DNA of 64,000 nucleotides from Nitrospirota bacterium (GCA_029261135.1 JAJDBX010000018.1:62001-126000), one strand, 5' to 3'; shown: positions 27,390-37,370, counted from the stretch's first letter. Notes: a model not told the origin generated them from the letters alone. Made by a program: numbers and translations.

Positions 27390-28049
27390 ATGAAAAGAAT
27401 AGGGGTAGTCCTTTCAGGTTGTGGATATTTAGATGGGGCTGAAATAAGAGAATCAGTATTGACATTACTTGCTATTGATCGCGCGGGAGCAGAGGCGATT
27501 GCGATGGCCCCAGATATTGACCAGACGCATGTCGTCAATCATCTTACCCAAGAAGAAATGCCAGAGAAGAGAAATGTGCTCGTGGAATCTGCCAGAATTG
27601 CGCGTGGAGATATCCAAGATCTGAAAACAGTTTCAGCCTCAGATTTGGATGCTTTGATTCTTCCCGGCGGTTTTGGTGCGGCAAAAAACCTCTCTGATTT
27701 TGCAACAAAAGGAGCGGATTGCAAGATTCAGCCCGACCTAGAACGGCTGCTCCGAGACGTTTACAAACTCAATAAACCCATCGGGTCAATCTGTATTGCC
27801 CCGGCAGTTATCGCCAAAATGGCTGAAGAAGCCGGAGACGAAGTGACCTTGACCATCGGAGAGGATGAAGATACGGCCTCCGTCCTGATCAAGATGGGGG
27901 TTAACCATGTTAAAACGACTGTTGATGAGGTTGTGATCGACCATGAAAAGAAGCTTGTTTCGACCTCGGCTTATATGCTGCCGGATCGGCTCTCAAAGAT
28001 TGAACGTGGGATCTCACGACTTGTCGATGCGGTCGTCGAAATGACTTAG
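27390..28049 (+). CDS. elbB: ElbB-like DJ-1/PfpI-family protein
   Basis: The 219-residue protein begins KRIGVVLSGCGYLDGAEIRE and has the ALILPGGFGAAKNLSDFA and GSICIAPAV segments that define the ElbB (isoprenoid biosynthesis / glyoxalase) branch of the DJ-1 superfamily. The Cys in GSIC is the expected nucleophile. E. coli ElbB has weak glyoxalase activity and unclear physiology. A GAAGGAG ribosome site lies before the ATG. It follows the ABC transporter genes by 54 bases and may be in the same transcript. Confidence 0.92.
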   Translation: MKRIGVVLSGCGYLDGAEIRESVLTLLAIDRAGAEAIAMAPDIDQTHVVNHLTQEEMPEKRNVLVESARIARGDIQDLKTVSASDLDALILPGGFGAAKNLSDFATKGADCKIQPDLERLLRDVYKLNKPIGSICIAPAVIAKMAEEAGDEVTLTIGEDEDTASVLIKMGVNHVKTTVDEVVIDHEKKLVSTSAYMLPDRLSKIERGISRLVDAVVEMT

Positions 28050-28153
28050 GATCTCCTAATCCACATCAGGCTTTTAAGTCATCGAACGCAACAGGTCATT
28101 TTCTTGTAACTTTTTGTTATTGCTGTGTTTGTTTAATTTGCTTCTAAATCGCC

Positions 28154-28182
28154 TTGCCAACCTTTAGATCTCGGGCTACACT
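28154..28182 (+). promoter_or_regulatory. Sigma-70 promoter of the YqgE/AlgH gene
   Basis: TTGCCA (28154-28159) and TACACT (28177-28182) are 17 bases apart. The expected leader is about 118 bases and contains a perfect 14-bp palindrome, accttttaaaaggt, at 28202-28215. Apart from these, 28050-28306 holds no feature. Confidence 0.5.
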
Positions 28183-28306
28183 ATTAAAGGGCACAGAATG
28201 AACCTTTTAAAAGGTGTTGGGATGGATTCTATTTCTTGAATATATATTATATTTAAGGAATTTATCAGGGATGATGGCTGTGGTTAGATTTTGTATGGAG
28301 TAAGCG

Positions 28307-28873
28307 ATGAATAGGGAACTGACAGAGGCCGTGAGCAAAGGAAAATTACTGGTCGCCATGCCCAAATTAAATGATCCCAATTTTCGTCAAACGGTAATTC
28401 TCCTTTGTGAGTATGGCCCAGATGGCGCGCTGGGTGTCGTTTTAAATCGTCCCACAGAAATGGCCGTTTCGATGCTCATGGAGGGTTTTCAGCATGTCGT
28501 TGGCGAAAAAAAGGTATACGCTGGCGGTCCGGTTGCCCGAAATGGCATGTTGATTCTTTGCCGGAGTACGGAAACGCCCTACGACAGTCACTGCGTTTTT
28601 GATGGTGTATTTGTCCCAAAAGATCTTGAGAAGATCAAGGTAGATGGTGCACTTGGAGAAAGCGGGGAGGTGCGTTGTTACCTCGGATATGCGGGTTGGT
28701 CACCTGGTCAATTGGAGGATGAGCTGGCTGACGGCGCTTGGAGTATTATGCCTTCTGATGCCACATTGGTTTTTGATGCGGATCCGACCTTTCTCTGGGG
28801 TCAGATGATGCGAAAACTAGGTGACCGTTGGGCCTTTTATGCGACAATGCCCGTAGATTTAAGCCTAAATTGA
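28307..28873 (+). CDS. YqgE/AlgH family protein (UPF0301)
   Basis: The 188-residue protein shows the family opening GKLLVAMPKLNDPNFRQTVILL, then GALGVVLNRPT, YAGGPV and the CYLGYAGWSPGQLEDEL segment. AlgH was named as an alginate regulator in Pseudomonas, but the biochemical role is unsettled. GGAG lies ten bases before the ATG. It appears monocistronic or may run on to the DUF4124 gene 96 bases downstream. Confidence 0.95.
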   Translation: MNRELTEAVSKGKLLVAMPKLNDPNFRQTVILLCEYGPDGALGVVLNRPTEMAVSMLMEGFQHVVGEKKVYAGGPVARNGMLILCRSTETPYDSHCVFDGVFVPKDLEKIKVDGALGESGEVRCYLGYAGWSPGQLEDELADGAWSIMPSDATLVFDADPTFLWGQMMRKLGDRWAFYATMPVDLSLN

Positions 28874-28969
28874 GTAAGTTTATTTAAATACAGTCCTTAT
28901 TTCCTTCCTTTTTTTATCCATTTATATTATATATTCCTTTATATTTTACGATTAAACTAGAGGTTTTAT

Positions 28970-29557
28970 ATGAAATTGTTTTCTGGAACAATTTTTTTTC
29001 TTTTTAGTTCTCTCCTTGTTCTCCCCGCCTTCTCCGCAGATTTTTATAAATGGGTTGATGAAAATGGTTCAATTCATTTTACAGGATCCTATGACGATGT
29101 TCCTGAGTCTTACCGCAAAAGAGCGCTCGGCGGAGCATTTAAAACAGACGTCATTCTTAAAGAATTGGATCAGACCTTCCAAACAAAAGGTATCTCTTCT
29201 AAATCAAGAGGTCTCAGAAAATACATCCTCCCCTACAAAGGGCTTGAAGGGATCTCAAATCGAGTGATAGTCGATGTCACTTTTTATGATCGAATCACTG
29301 TCCCGATGGTGCTTGATACCCTGTCTAGTGAAGTCACAATCTCAGAACGGCTTCACCATAAGTTGGTTTTTTTTGATCGTGACCCGGTGAAACTGAATAC
29401 TTCTGTCTATGGCGAGCGCGGAACACCTCCGACTATTCGTACTATCCTCAGTGAAATGGAAGTCGGAGGGATAAAAAACCGTTTTATCCCGGCTAAGGTG
29501 ATTCCTCATCTCTCAAATGTGTATGAGGGAGTTATCGTGTCCAAATTGATTCCTTAA
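28970..29557 (+). CDS. Secreted DUF4124 plus retropepsin-like protein
   Basis: The 195-residue product has a signal peptide ending AFSA, a DUF4124 module (FYKWVDENGSIHFTGSYDDVP, about 24-47), a charged linker, and a C-terminal domain that resembles single-domain retropepsin-like proteases. The place of the catalytic DTG(A/S) reads LDTLSSEVTIS, keeping Asp but replacing Gly with Leu, so peptidase activity is doubtful. DUF4124 is thought to bind cell-wall components. It is followed by a small gene after 35 bases. Confidence 0.72.
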   Translation: MKLFSGTIFFLFSSLLVLPAFSADFYKWVDENGSIHFTGSYDDVPESYRKRALGGAFKTDVILKELDQTFQTKGISSKSRGLRKYILPYKGLEGISNRVIVDVTFYDRITVPMVLDTLSSEVTISERLHHKLVFFDRDPVKLNTSVYGERGTPPTIRTILSEMEVGGIKNRFIPAKVIPHLSNVYEGVIVSKLIP

Positions 29558-29592
29558 AAAAAATATTAATTTTCGAGGAAATTGACACAGAC

Positions 29593-29865
29593 ATGCCACG
29601 ATTCGCTGGCCATGGAGAAAGATGGTGGAGATATTATTTCGCAGAGTTTCGATCTTATCGCAATCAATCAAAAAAACGCGTCAAAGCACTTGAGCAATTT
29701 CTACTCAAAAACAACCTTATCTTCAAATCTTTGAGGGGGGCACTCGAAAATGAGGTGAATTACTCAAATCATCAGTATCGTGAGGCCGGAAAAATGTTGG
29801 AAGCATTGACCCTTCATGCCGGCCTAAACGGGGTTCCCATCGAATGGCGTCGTATAAAAAATTGA
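29593..29865 (+). CDS. Small basic hypothetical protein
   Basis: This 90-residue frame follows the DUF4124 gene and has GAGGAAA about 13 bases before its ATG. The product is rich in Arg, Lys and aromatic residues, with one likely amphipathic helix around NQSKKRVKALEQFLLKN. No signal peptide or known motif is visible. Coding status rests on position, ribosome site and the absence of any competing frame. Confidence 0.5.
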   Translation: MPRFAGHGERWWRYYFAEFRSYRNQSKKRVKALEQFLLKNNLIFKSLRGALENEVNYSNHQYREAGKMLEALTLHAGLNGVPIEWRRIKN

Positions 29866-29918
29866 TTCATCCACATCTGTGAGGGTTCCTGTAAAGACAA
29901 AATTTAATGGAAAAGCTT

Positions 29919-31211
29919 CTACTGAAACATCACTTGTTTATCTCTTGCAAGAGAATGGCGCCACTCTTTCAGTTTTCTTTCAATAAGGGGAGAGGTGTGT
30001 ATTTGCGGTTCAGAATGCAAATAATCGCTTTCGTCTTCCCATTTCGTGACAATGCCCTTGGCTTTCACAAAAGAATCTGAAAATGGCGTGTTCCGATCTA
30101 GGGAATACTGAAAAAATGCACGTCCAAAGTAAGTCATTTCCGAATCGTCACTACAACCGAAAGAAGTACGATCTTCACGAGCGGAGGCAATCACCATCGT
30201 ATGGTCATCTTTAAGATGTTCGATAAACCCCCCGGAATAACAGGCAGAAATGGCGATGACTTTCCACTTGATCCCCGATTCTTTAATGACTTCCGCAAGC
30301 ACATTTGCAGGTAAATTCACTAAGGGAACCCCGCCCAGGCGAATAGAGAGGGTGTGGTCTTTTGAGCCATGACTGGTGAGGTACAAAAATAGAATGTCTT
30401 CCTCAACATTCATCTGGCTTGCAATGTATTGCAGCGCCACTCTGAGGTTGATCACACTTGCAATGGGAACTTCGTGAACAATTGAAGGATGATTGATTAG
30501 ATAGAGTGTGCGATTCTGCATATCAAATGTGGATTCAAAGAGTGCTGTTGTGTATAGGGCTTCATTCATAAAAACATCTTGATGGCTGTCACTGCCAAAA
30601 GAAAGAAAATAGAGATCCGTCACCCCGCTCCGTGAGGGTTCAATGTGACTCATCGATTGCGTCAGCAATTGATATTGATAAAATAAGACCACTTCAGGGT
30701 TTAAGATATCACCGTCTTGATGTGTTAGAACAGATTGCTTCTCATCAAATGCCCCGTGATCCCATACCCCAGTGAGCGTTTTTTGCCGACCTTGTTGATC
30801 CAAAAAAGAAAGGATGCCTTTCCCGTGAAATTGATTGTCCTCAAACTCTCCAACATATTTATCTCCGTTGTCCCTTGTCAGAACACCGAAACCGTAAAAA
30901 GCCCCTCTTTTGAAATCTCCTCGATATTTCGACCCATTGGCAAAAATATAAACCCCTTCGCCGTGGATCACCCCGTTTGAAAAACCACCGACATAACGAT
31001 CCCCATTGATGGTTATCAATGAACCTTCTCCATGGGGAATCCCCTCTTTGAAACTGCCTTCATAGACAGAACCATCTAAAAGGGTGATCTTACAAGGTTT
31101 TCCACAAAGACCATCGTTATTGATCTTATTTAAATTAAGAGAAGCACAGGCTGTAAATAATTGAAATATCAGGAGATAGAGCGCTAATTTTTTCAGTCTT
31201 AAGTGTTTCAT
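29919..31211 (-). CDS. MORN-repeat lipoprotein with C13 (legumain-like) peptidase domain
   Basis: The 430-residue protein has a lipobox FTAC (Cys22), four MORN repeats at about 50-137 (YEGSFKEGIPHGEGSL, YVGGFSNGVIHGEG, YRGDFKRGAFYGFG, YVGEFEDNQFHGKG), and a C13 caspase-like domain at about 195-400. The catalytic dyad is His281 in LTSHGSKDH and Cys324 in ISACYSGGF. C13 enzymes cut or transfer at Asn/Asp; bacterial members are largely uncharacterised. MORN repeats often bind membranes or partners. It should be anchored to an envelope membrane. Its neighbours give no functional hint. Confidence 0.88.
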   Translation of the reverse strand: MKHLRLKKLALYLLIFQLFTACASLNLNKINNDGLCGKPCKITLLDGSVYEGSFKEGIPHGEGSLITINGDRYVGGFSNGVIHGEGVYIFANGSKYRGDFKRGAFYGFGVLTRDNGDKYVGEFEDNQFHGKGILSFLDQQGRQKTLTGVWDHGAFDEKQSVLTHQDGDILNPEVVLFYQYQLLTQSMSHIEPSRSGVTDLYFLSFGSDSHQDVFMNEALYTTALFESTFDMQNRTLYLINHPSIVHEVPIASVINLRVALQYIASQMNVEEDILFLYLTSHGSKDHTLSIRLGGVPLVNLPANVLAEVIKESGIKWKVIAISACYSGGFIEHLKDDHTMVIASAREDRTSFGCSDDSEMTYFGRAFFQYSLDRNTPFSDSFVKAKGIVTKWEDESDYLHSEPQIHTSPLIERKLKEWRHSLARDKQVMFQ

Positions 31212-31322
31212 ATAGGAACATATCCTTTTTAAATCAACTCATTCAAGTATACCAGGAGATTCAGATAATGGGACTTTGTTGGAGCGAAAATAGGATGTTC
31301 ACACTTCGAGGTTTAAAGCGTT

Positions 31323-31994
31323 TTAGGCGGTTGAGGCGATGTTCCCATCAACGATCTTGATCCTGCGATCCACCCGAGAGGAGAGTTTTTCATTATGGGT
31401 CACCAGCACAAAGGTTGTACCTCTTTTTTGATTCAGCGTTTTCAAGAGGTTAAAAATCTCATCACTGGTATGGGTATCGAGGTTTCCAGTGGGTTCATCG
31501 GCCAGAATTAAATCGGGCGATAAAACCAAGGCCCTTGCAATGGCGACCCGCTGCTGTTCTCCTCCTGAAAGTTCGCCCGGTTTATGATGAAGCCTGTCAG
31601 ACAAGCCGACCGAATCGAGTAATTCAAGAGCGGCAGCTTTTAATTTTTTTGCATTCATCCGACGGATCAGTCCGGGCATCATCACATTTTCCAATGCACT
31701 AAAGTCATTAAGCAGATGATGAAACTGAAAGACAAAGCCCACGTGGTCGTTCCGAAATTGATCCAATTGAATGTCGGATTTGGAAAAAAGATCCATCCCA
31801 TCAAACATGATTTTTCCAGAGCTGGGACGGTCCAGTCCTCCCAATAGGGTTAAAAGGGTGCTTTTCCCAACTCCTGAAGCCCCCACGATGGCAAGCATCT
31901 CTCCTTTTTGGATTTCAAAAGAAACTCCTTTGAGAATGTCCAAATCTTTCCCTGCCATTTGGAAAGATCTATGTAAATCAATGACTTGAATCAT
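31323..31994 (-). CDS. lolD: LolD-like lipoprotein-releasing ABC ATPase
   Basis: The 223-residue ATPase has Walker [10 protein letters not shown], the characteristic [18 protein letters not shown] of LolD, signature LSGGEQQR and Walker [13 protein letters not shown]. With the permease encoded ten bases upstream it extracts outer-membrane lipoproteins from the inner membrane, fitting the many lipoproteins in this window. MacB/FtsE-type alternatives are less likely given the context. Confidence 0.92.
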   Translation of the reverse strand: MIQVIDLHRSFQMAGKDLDILKGVSFEIQKGEMLAIVGASGVGKSTLLTLLGGLDRPSSGKIMFDGMDLFSKSDIQLDQFRNDHVGFVFQFHHLLNDFSALENVMMPGLIRRMNAKKLKAAALELLDSVGLSDRLHHKPGELSGGEQQRVAIARALVLSPDLILADEPTGNLDTHTSDEIFNLLKTLNQKRGTTFVLVTHNEKLSSRVDRRIKIVDGNIASTA

Positions 31995-32003
31995 ATATTT
32001 CGA

Positions 32004-33308
32004 CTATTCGTAGCGCAGTCCTTCAACGGGGGCCAATTTTGCCGCTTGCCAAGAGGGATAAAGGGTCGCAAGCAATGTAATAAAAAAAGCAGAGCCCGTA
32101 ACCAGCATGACATCAAGGAGATGTAACTGTACAGGGAGATGGCTGATGTAATACACGTCGCCTGGCAGCTCATAAAACGTTTGAAGCAAAAAACTAATCC
32201 CCAAGCCCAAGGGCAAACCCACGACGACCCCGATGCTCCCGATGATTAAACCTTCATAGATGAAAATGCGCGTAATGGATTTTCGTGTTGCCCCCATCGC
32301 CCTTAATATCGAAATCTCTCTCGTTTTTTCAGAGACGGTCATTGTTAAAGTTCCGACAATATTAAAAGAGGCGACCAATATAATTAATACGAGGATGACA
32401 AACATCATGTCCTTTTCCAGTTCCAATGCCGAAAAGAGGTTCCGATTCAGTTCTTTCCAATCACGCGCCTGATAAGGAAATCCCAGCTTTTCTTCGATCT
32501 CTAAAGAAACGGTATCGGCTAAAAAAATATCATCCACTTTTACTTCGATCCCTGTGACCACATCGGACAAATTAAAAAACTCCTGCGCTTCTGAAATAGA
32601 AATATAAGCCAAAGAGGAATCATATTCATACATGCCTGAGTCAAATAAGCCCACAATCCGGAATTTTCGGATTTTTGGCGTAAATCCCCCCGGCCCACCG
32701 AGGGATTGTGTCACGGAGGTACCTTCCTTCCCAACCGGAGAAACAACATGAATCTCATCTCCCCAAAAAACACCCAGACGATTCGCCAATTCCTTTCCGA
32801 TGACTATCCCGGGGAGGTGCTTTTGTGTTCGTTTTTGCTCATTGAGCGTTTCTCCGGTTTTCGAGGCAGGCGGTGGATTTGAGAGAAAGGTGAGATCCCC
32901 TTCAACGATGTTTTCTGCGAGTTTTGTCACGGTTCCCTCTTTTTCAGGATTGATTCCGCGTAAGACCACACCAAAAGCATTTGAAGGCGCGGAAAGAAGC
33001 ACCTGCTTAAAAATAAAAGGGGTCGATGCCACAATGTGCGGGATTGTCCCGATGGATTCAAGCAATGCGCCGTAGTCTTCGATATGACCACGGGTTTGAT
33101 CTGTGATGACAATGTGGGATGTGGTGCCTAAGATTTTATCTCGGAGGTCTTCTTTAAAACCCGTCATGACCGCGAGCGTTGCAATCAGGGCCGCGACCCC
33201 GATCCCGACCCCTCCGATTGAAATTACGGTATTGAGGGAAATGATCTTTTTGCGATGTTTTGATTTAAGATAACGTACAGCGATGTACAACTCATAAGGA
33301 AGGGCCAT
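32004..33308 (-). CDS. LolC/LolE-family lipoprotein-releasing permease
   Basis: Starting at the ATG at 33308, which shares one base with the lysS stop, the product has 434 residues. It opens YELYIAVRYLKSKHRKKIISLNTVISIGGVGIGVAALI, broken into a first helix and a large periplasmic MacB-like domain, and ends with three helices containing TLTMTVSEKTREISILRAMGA. This is the LolC/E arrangement. A single permease gene suggests a homodimeric LolF-like or LolC/E-like complex with LolD. Confidence 0.92.
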   Translation of the reverse strand: MALPYELYIAVRYLKSKHRKKIISLNTVISIGGVGIGVAALIATLAVMTGFKEDLRDKILGTTSHIVITDQTRGHIEDYGALLESIGTIPHIVASTPFIFKQVLLSAPSNAFGVVLRGINPEKEGTVTKLAENIVEGDLTFLSNPPPASKTGETLNEQKRTQKHLPGIVIGKELANRLGVFWGDEIHVVSPVGKEGTSVTQSLGGPGGFTPKIRKFRIVGLFDSGMYEYDSSLAYISISEAQEFFNLSDVVTGIEVKVDDIFLADTVSLEIEEKLGFPYQARDWKELNRNLFSALELEKDMMFVILVLIILVASFNIVGTLTMTVSEKTREISILRAMGATRKSITRIFIYEGLIIGSIGVVVGLPLGLGISFLLQTFYELPGDVYYISHLPVQLHLLDVMLVTGSAFFITLLATLYPSWQAAKLAPVEGLRYE

Positions 33309-34825
33309 CACTCCTCGGTTTGTTCTGAGGGAGGAGAAGGTGGGGTGGCCATTGGCCTCATCTGCGGGAAAAGAATCACGTCTCGAATCGAGTTTTGGTT
33401 GGTCAGTAACATCACAAGCCGGTCAATCCCGATCCCCTCACCTGCCGTTGGGGGTAAACCATATTCTAAGGCCAATAGGTAATCTTCATCCATCTGATGC
33501 GCCTCTTCGTCACCACTATCCCGCTGTTGGCTTTGTGCTTCAAACCGACCGCGCTGGTCTTGAGGGTCATTCAACTCCGAGAAGGCGTTTGCGATTTCGC
33601 GCCCGGCAATAAAAAGCTCAAATCGTTCGGTGAGATGGGGTGCATCCGGTCGCCTTTTGGCCAATGGGGAGAGCTCCGTGGGAAAATCCGTAATAAAAAC
33701 AGGGCCATTGAGCCCGGGTTCCACCCCGGTATCAAAAAGCAATTCGAGCATTTTTCCCAGAGAATGAATGCCATCCAGCTTTAATCCGCTTCTCTTGATT
33801 AAATCACCCACCTTTTTTTCATCCGAACAATCATCCATGCTTATATTGAAATGTTCCGAGATCGCCTCAACATAAGACAGGCGTTTCCAGGGTGGGGTGA
33901 AATCAATCTTCAGATCTTGATACTCAAATTGAAGACTGCCTAAGGTCTCCTCTGCAATCTTTGAAAAAAGTTCCTCTGTAAAAGACATTAGAATATTGTA
34001 ATCTGCATAGGCCATGTAGAATTCGAGCATCGTGAACTCAGGGTTGTGAATGGTTGAAATCCCTTCATTCCGAAAATTTCGGTTGATTTCAAAAACCCGT
34101 TCAAAACCGCCCACAATCAGCCTTTTCAAATAAAGTTCGGGGGCAATTCTGAGATAAAGATCCATTCCGAGGGTATTGTGGTGGGTAATGAAAGGCCGTG
34201 CTGCGGCGCCTCCGGGAATGGGGTGCATCATCGGGGTTTCAACCTCTAAAAACCCTCGTTCTGTCAGAAAAAGTCGAATGGCATTGATGATTTTACTCCG
34301 TACCTCGAATACTTTTTTGACATCAGGGTTTGCAATGAGGTCGAGATAACGCATGCGATAACGCAAGGCGACATCTGTGAGACCATGCCATTTTTCAGGA
34401 AGAGGGTGCAGTGATTTTGAAAGAAAGGTGAGTTGAACCGCTTCAAGGGTCAATTCGTCTGTTTTTGTCCGGAAAAGCTTGCCTGAAATACCGAGTGTAT
34501 CCCCGATATCGAGTTTATCAAAAATCGCGAGCCCCTCTTCATCCAATAAATTCTTTTTAAAGTAAACCTGAAGTTTCCCGGACGCATCGCGAATATGAGC
34601 AAATGCGGCCTTACCAAAACGGCGGAGCGAGATGACGCGACCCGCAATGCGATAGGATATTTCGTTTAAGGCCAGCTCATCCTTTGTCGTTTTGCCATAT
34701 TGTGTCGTAATTTCGACTAGATTGATTTTGCCATCAAAGCGGCCCCCATAAGGCTCAATGCCCATTTCTCGTAGGGCTTCAAGCTTTTGAATCCGCTGTG
34801 CAACTTGGCTATTGTTTTCGCTCAA
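33308..34825 (-). CDS. lysS: Lysyl-tRNA synthetase, class II
   Basis: The 505-residue enzyme charges tRNA-Lys. An N-terminal OB-fold anticodon-binding domain (about 50-150) precedes the class II core with motif 2 in [20 protein letters not shown] and motif 3 [14 protein letters not shown]. The start is a TTG at 34825 with an excellent AAGGAGGA ribosome site. A Pro/Ser/Glu tail of about 15 residues is added at the C-terminus. It heads an operon with the Lol genes, a known linkage. Confidence 0.97.
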   Translation of the reverse strand: MSENNSQVAQRIQKLEALREMGIEPYGGRFDGKINLVEITTQYGKTTKDELALNEISYRIAGRVISLRRFGKAAFAHIRDASGKLQVYFKKNLLDEEGLAIFDKLDIGDTLGISGKLFRTKTDELTLEAVQLTFLSKSLHPLPEKWHGLTDVALRYRMRYLDLIANPDVKKVFEVRSKIINAIRLFLTERGFLEVETPMMHPIPGGAAARPFITHHNTLGMDLYLRIAPELYLKRLIVGGFERVFEINRNFRNEGISTIHNPEFTMLEFYMAYADYNILMSFTEELFSKIAEETLGSLQFEYQDLKIDFTPPWKRLSYVEAISEHFNISMDDCSDEKKVGDLIKRSGLKLDGIHSLGKMLELLFDTGVEPGLNGPVFITDFPTELSPLAKRRPDAPHLTERFELFIAGREIANAFSELNDPQDQRGRFEAQSQQRDSGDEEAHQMDEDYLLALEYGLPPTAGEGIGIDRLVMLLTNQNSIRDVILFPQMRPMATPPSPPSEQTEE

Positions 34826-34865
34826 AAACGTCCTCCTTAAAATACAGCTCAGTCCAAAATTTTAG

Positions 34866-34894
34866 ATTATATGGAAATCATGAAGGCCGGTCAA
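34866..34894 (-). promoter_or_regulatory. Sigma-70 promoter of lysS-lol operon
   Basis: On the minus strand TTGACC (34889-34894), 17 bases, and a perfect TATAAT (34866-34871). The lysS start follows about 40 bases downstream. Confidence 0.65.
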
Positions 34895-34969
34895 GGATCG
34901 GTCGAAGCAATGCAGCAGCCTCCCTCATCTAAATAAAGTATGCTTATTAAAAATGAATGTGTTTCCCTG

Positions 34970-34998
34970 TTGAGAGAAACCGTGTTTCGGGATATACT
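34970..34998 (+). promoter_or_regulatory. Sigma-70 promoter of CpxP-like gene
   Basis: TTGAGA (34970-34975), 17 bases, TATACT (34993-34998), 65 bases before the start codon at 35064. Confidence 0.55.
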
Positions 34999-35063
34999 GT
35001 AGTTTGAGTTTCTGGCAAACAAAAAATGGACCTGTGATTAAGAGTCGAAAAAGGGAGATGATG

Positions 35064-35912
35064 ATGAACTTAAAAAAGATTTTTCTAAACGAAGGGCTAT
35101 TTTATGCGATGGCGAGTCTACTTGTTTTGGGTGCCATCCCCACGACTTCAAACGCTACTGTTCTTGCGGAGGGTAAGGCTGAAGCCATACAAGTATCCGA
35201 AAGTCATTCAGATAAAAGTGGTGAAAAAGAAAACCCTCATGCCCGTTTCAGAGATGGATCAATGGGTGGCATGATGGAGTCTTTCATGGGTTCAAAAGGG
35301 GAAAGTCCGCATGGTCGTGTTTCCAAAAAAGCATCCCCGCATTCAAAAGGAGGCGGTCATTCCCTTTTCTCTGCTGATGGATTAAAAAAATTACTGGAAC
35401 TCAATGAAGCCCAGACCCAAAAAATAAAGAAGGTTTTCTCAAATTATCGTAAAGACAGCATTATGAAAAATGCCTCGCTCCGTGTGGCCCAGATCGAGTT
35501 TGACGAATCTGTTTCCTCAGTCGATTTCAAGGTTTCCGACGTTGAAATGAAAGCAAAAGCACGGGAATCAGCGGCAACAGCACTCACAATGGTTCGTGTG
35601 AACGCGCTTGTTGAAACACGCGGGATTTTATCTAAAGAACAATTTGAAAAATTTATGGCTATGGTCAAACGTCGCATGGGCAGTCAAGGGAAGCACGGCA
35701 AATCGGGTATGCACGGTAAAAAAGGGCGTAGCCATGGGGGCGATGGTTTTGGTGGACACGGATCGAATCGCGGTCACAGCGGCGGCATGACGGGCGGCCA
35801 TGGTGGCTTTGGCAGCGTACACGGTTCAAGTGGCCATCCTTTTGGGAGTAAAAGCCCCATGATGGATGGCCATGGTCAAAAAGGGAGTGGAGATTCCGAA
35901 GAGGATTATTGA
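35064..35912 (+). CDS. CpxP/Spy-like periplasmic protein with His/Gly/Met-rich tail
   Basis: The start is the third of three consecutive ATG codons (35064), six bases after GGGAG; the product has 282 residues. After a signal peptide, residues about 100-200 hold LNEAQTQKIKKVFSNYRKD, an LTxxQ-like motif of the CpxP/Spy/ZraP family of periplasmic chaperones and metal sensors. The last 80 residues are dominated by His, Gly, Ser, Lys and Met (for example GKHGKSGMHGKKGRSHGG), a likely metal-binding tail. Role in metal or envelope stress is inferred. Confidence 0.75.
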   Translation: MNLKKIFLNEGLFYAMASLLVLGAIPTTSNATVLAEGKAEAIQVSESHSDKSGEKENPHARFRDGSMGGMMESFMGSKGESPHGRVSKKASPHSKGGGHSLFSADGLKKLLELNEAQTQKIKKVFSNYRKDSIMKNASLRVAQIEFDESVSSVDFKVSDVEMKAKARESAATALTMVRVNALVETRGILSKEQFEKFMAMVKRRMGSQGKHGKSGMHGKKGRSHGGDGFGGHGSNRGHSGGMTGGHGGFGSVHGSSGHPFGSKSPMMDGHGQKGSGDSEEDY

Positions 35913-36000
35913 TCGATCGCCTGGGGATCACAGAATATATTTCTGTTGAAGTGCCTCGTTATTTGGAGGAATGTGCAAATATTGGAGCATAAATACTCTT

Positions 36001-37242
36001 TTAAAAATAAGTTCTGATTTCGGCATTTAGGGTATAAGGTGCTACTCCGAACTCACTTTCGATAACTGAAGTCGTGGGTTTTTCTCCAATGGGGAGCCCT
36101 GCATTTAACACAAACTCGGACTCATCAGAAAGGGAATACACGCCATTCAGTGAGATAAACAAAGAATGGTCGACCAGATTAATCAGGGTCAAGAGTCCGC
36201 CATTGAACAGAGGGGTGAATTCATAACTTCCACCCAAGGCCGCGTAACGGCGGGCAATGTATGGACTGCTCATTGATGCCGCCCTTGTCAACTAATCTGA
36301 AACAGTCCTCGCGCCATTACCATGATAAAATAGCTCAATTCTGGCATCAAAACTGTTTTTCCAACGGTGCTCAAAACCAATAGCCAACTCGGTATGATTA
36401 TTGGTTTTATTCTCTTCCGGGTTTGCAAAATGTCCTTCGATCCGAAGGCCAAGCCAATCGAATATCTCAGCCTGGATTGAACCGCCGACCATATTTTCTT
36501 CACGTACCTGCCCCACCAACAATCTCCATTCGCTCTCTCGAAAAACAGTTGAGAGTTGCGCAAGGTGCGCATTGCGGCTGTTATGATGTGCATCACGCCA
36601 TCCGGTATCACTTGTTGTATCGGAGCCGTAGCCCAAGACACTTACCATCGTGAGTTGAGACAATGGCCCCAATCGTATTTCAGCGCGGGCTGCATCGACC
36701 CCGGGTTTATACACACGATAAAAAGCTTGTGCGGAAAAAGGAGCAAAAAAGTCATTGGGTGTGAAATAAAAAGTGGTCGCAAGGTTAATGGCCTGTCGTC
36801 CGACCCTGAAATCCAAGCGGTCGAATGAGGCCCGGACATTCAATCGATCAAGGGCAAGGTGAATATATTCGTTTTGACTAAAGCTCTGCTCCAATACAGC
36901 GCTTCTTTCGACATCCAGCGACGTGCCGAAATTCGTTTGATTTCCGATAAGATCCGCAGGAATGTAGGTTTGGTAAGCATTAATTTCAAAACCAAAAGAT
37001 TCACCCCAGGTCCCCTGTGTGATGATTCGTGCAATGCCTGCCAGGCCGGCATCGGTTTTATCCTCATAAAAAAACGCATCCTCAGGGTATCGCAATACCG
37101 ACCCGAAACCCCGAATCACCCCGCGAATATCACCCGCGTTTTTTTCGTGGTCCCATTCATAAAAGGCTAAGCTTTGTTTCGGCACAATGATCAGTAAGAA
37201 CAATATTACAGTTGAGATGAAGCCTGTTTGCCGTCTGTTCAC
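36001..37242 (-). pseudogene. Outer-membrane beta-barrel gene interrupted by an amber codon
   Basis: The frame begins at a GTG (37242) with AAGGA upstream, encodes a signal peptide ending SLAFYEW and a long series of beta strands typical of an outer-membrane barrel, then reads GARTVSD and a TAG at 36292-36294. In the same frame it continues with LTRAASMSSPYIARRYAALGG and more strands to an aromatic end (NAEIRTYF). No base shift separates the halves, so a single nonsense change divides one gene of about 413 codons. It may be a fresh pseudogene, a sequencing error or a readthrough site. The first 316 residues lack the closing strands and would be unlikely to form a barrel alone. Confidence 0.8.
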
Positions 37243-37370
37243 AGGATCCTTTTTTAATCAAAATATTAAGATGAAAAGAGAAAAGAGTTTTACATGTTCT
37301 GTTTAGTATTTCAACGTGTCATGTAAAAGTGCTGATGGATGTGAGAGAGGTCTATATTTCCAGGACTTCC

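Noticed and set aside
36001-36291. Independent small gene after the outer-membrane protein
   Set aside because: It lies in the same frame directly after a TAG, has no ribosome site, and completes the barrel of the preceding gene.
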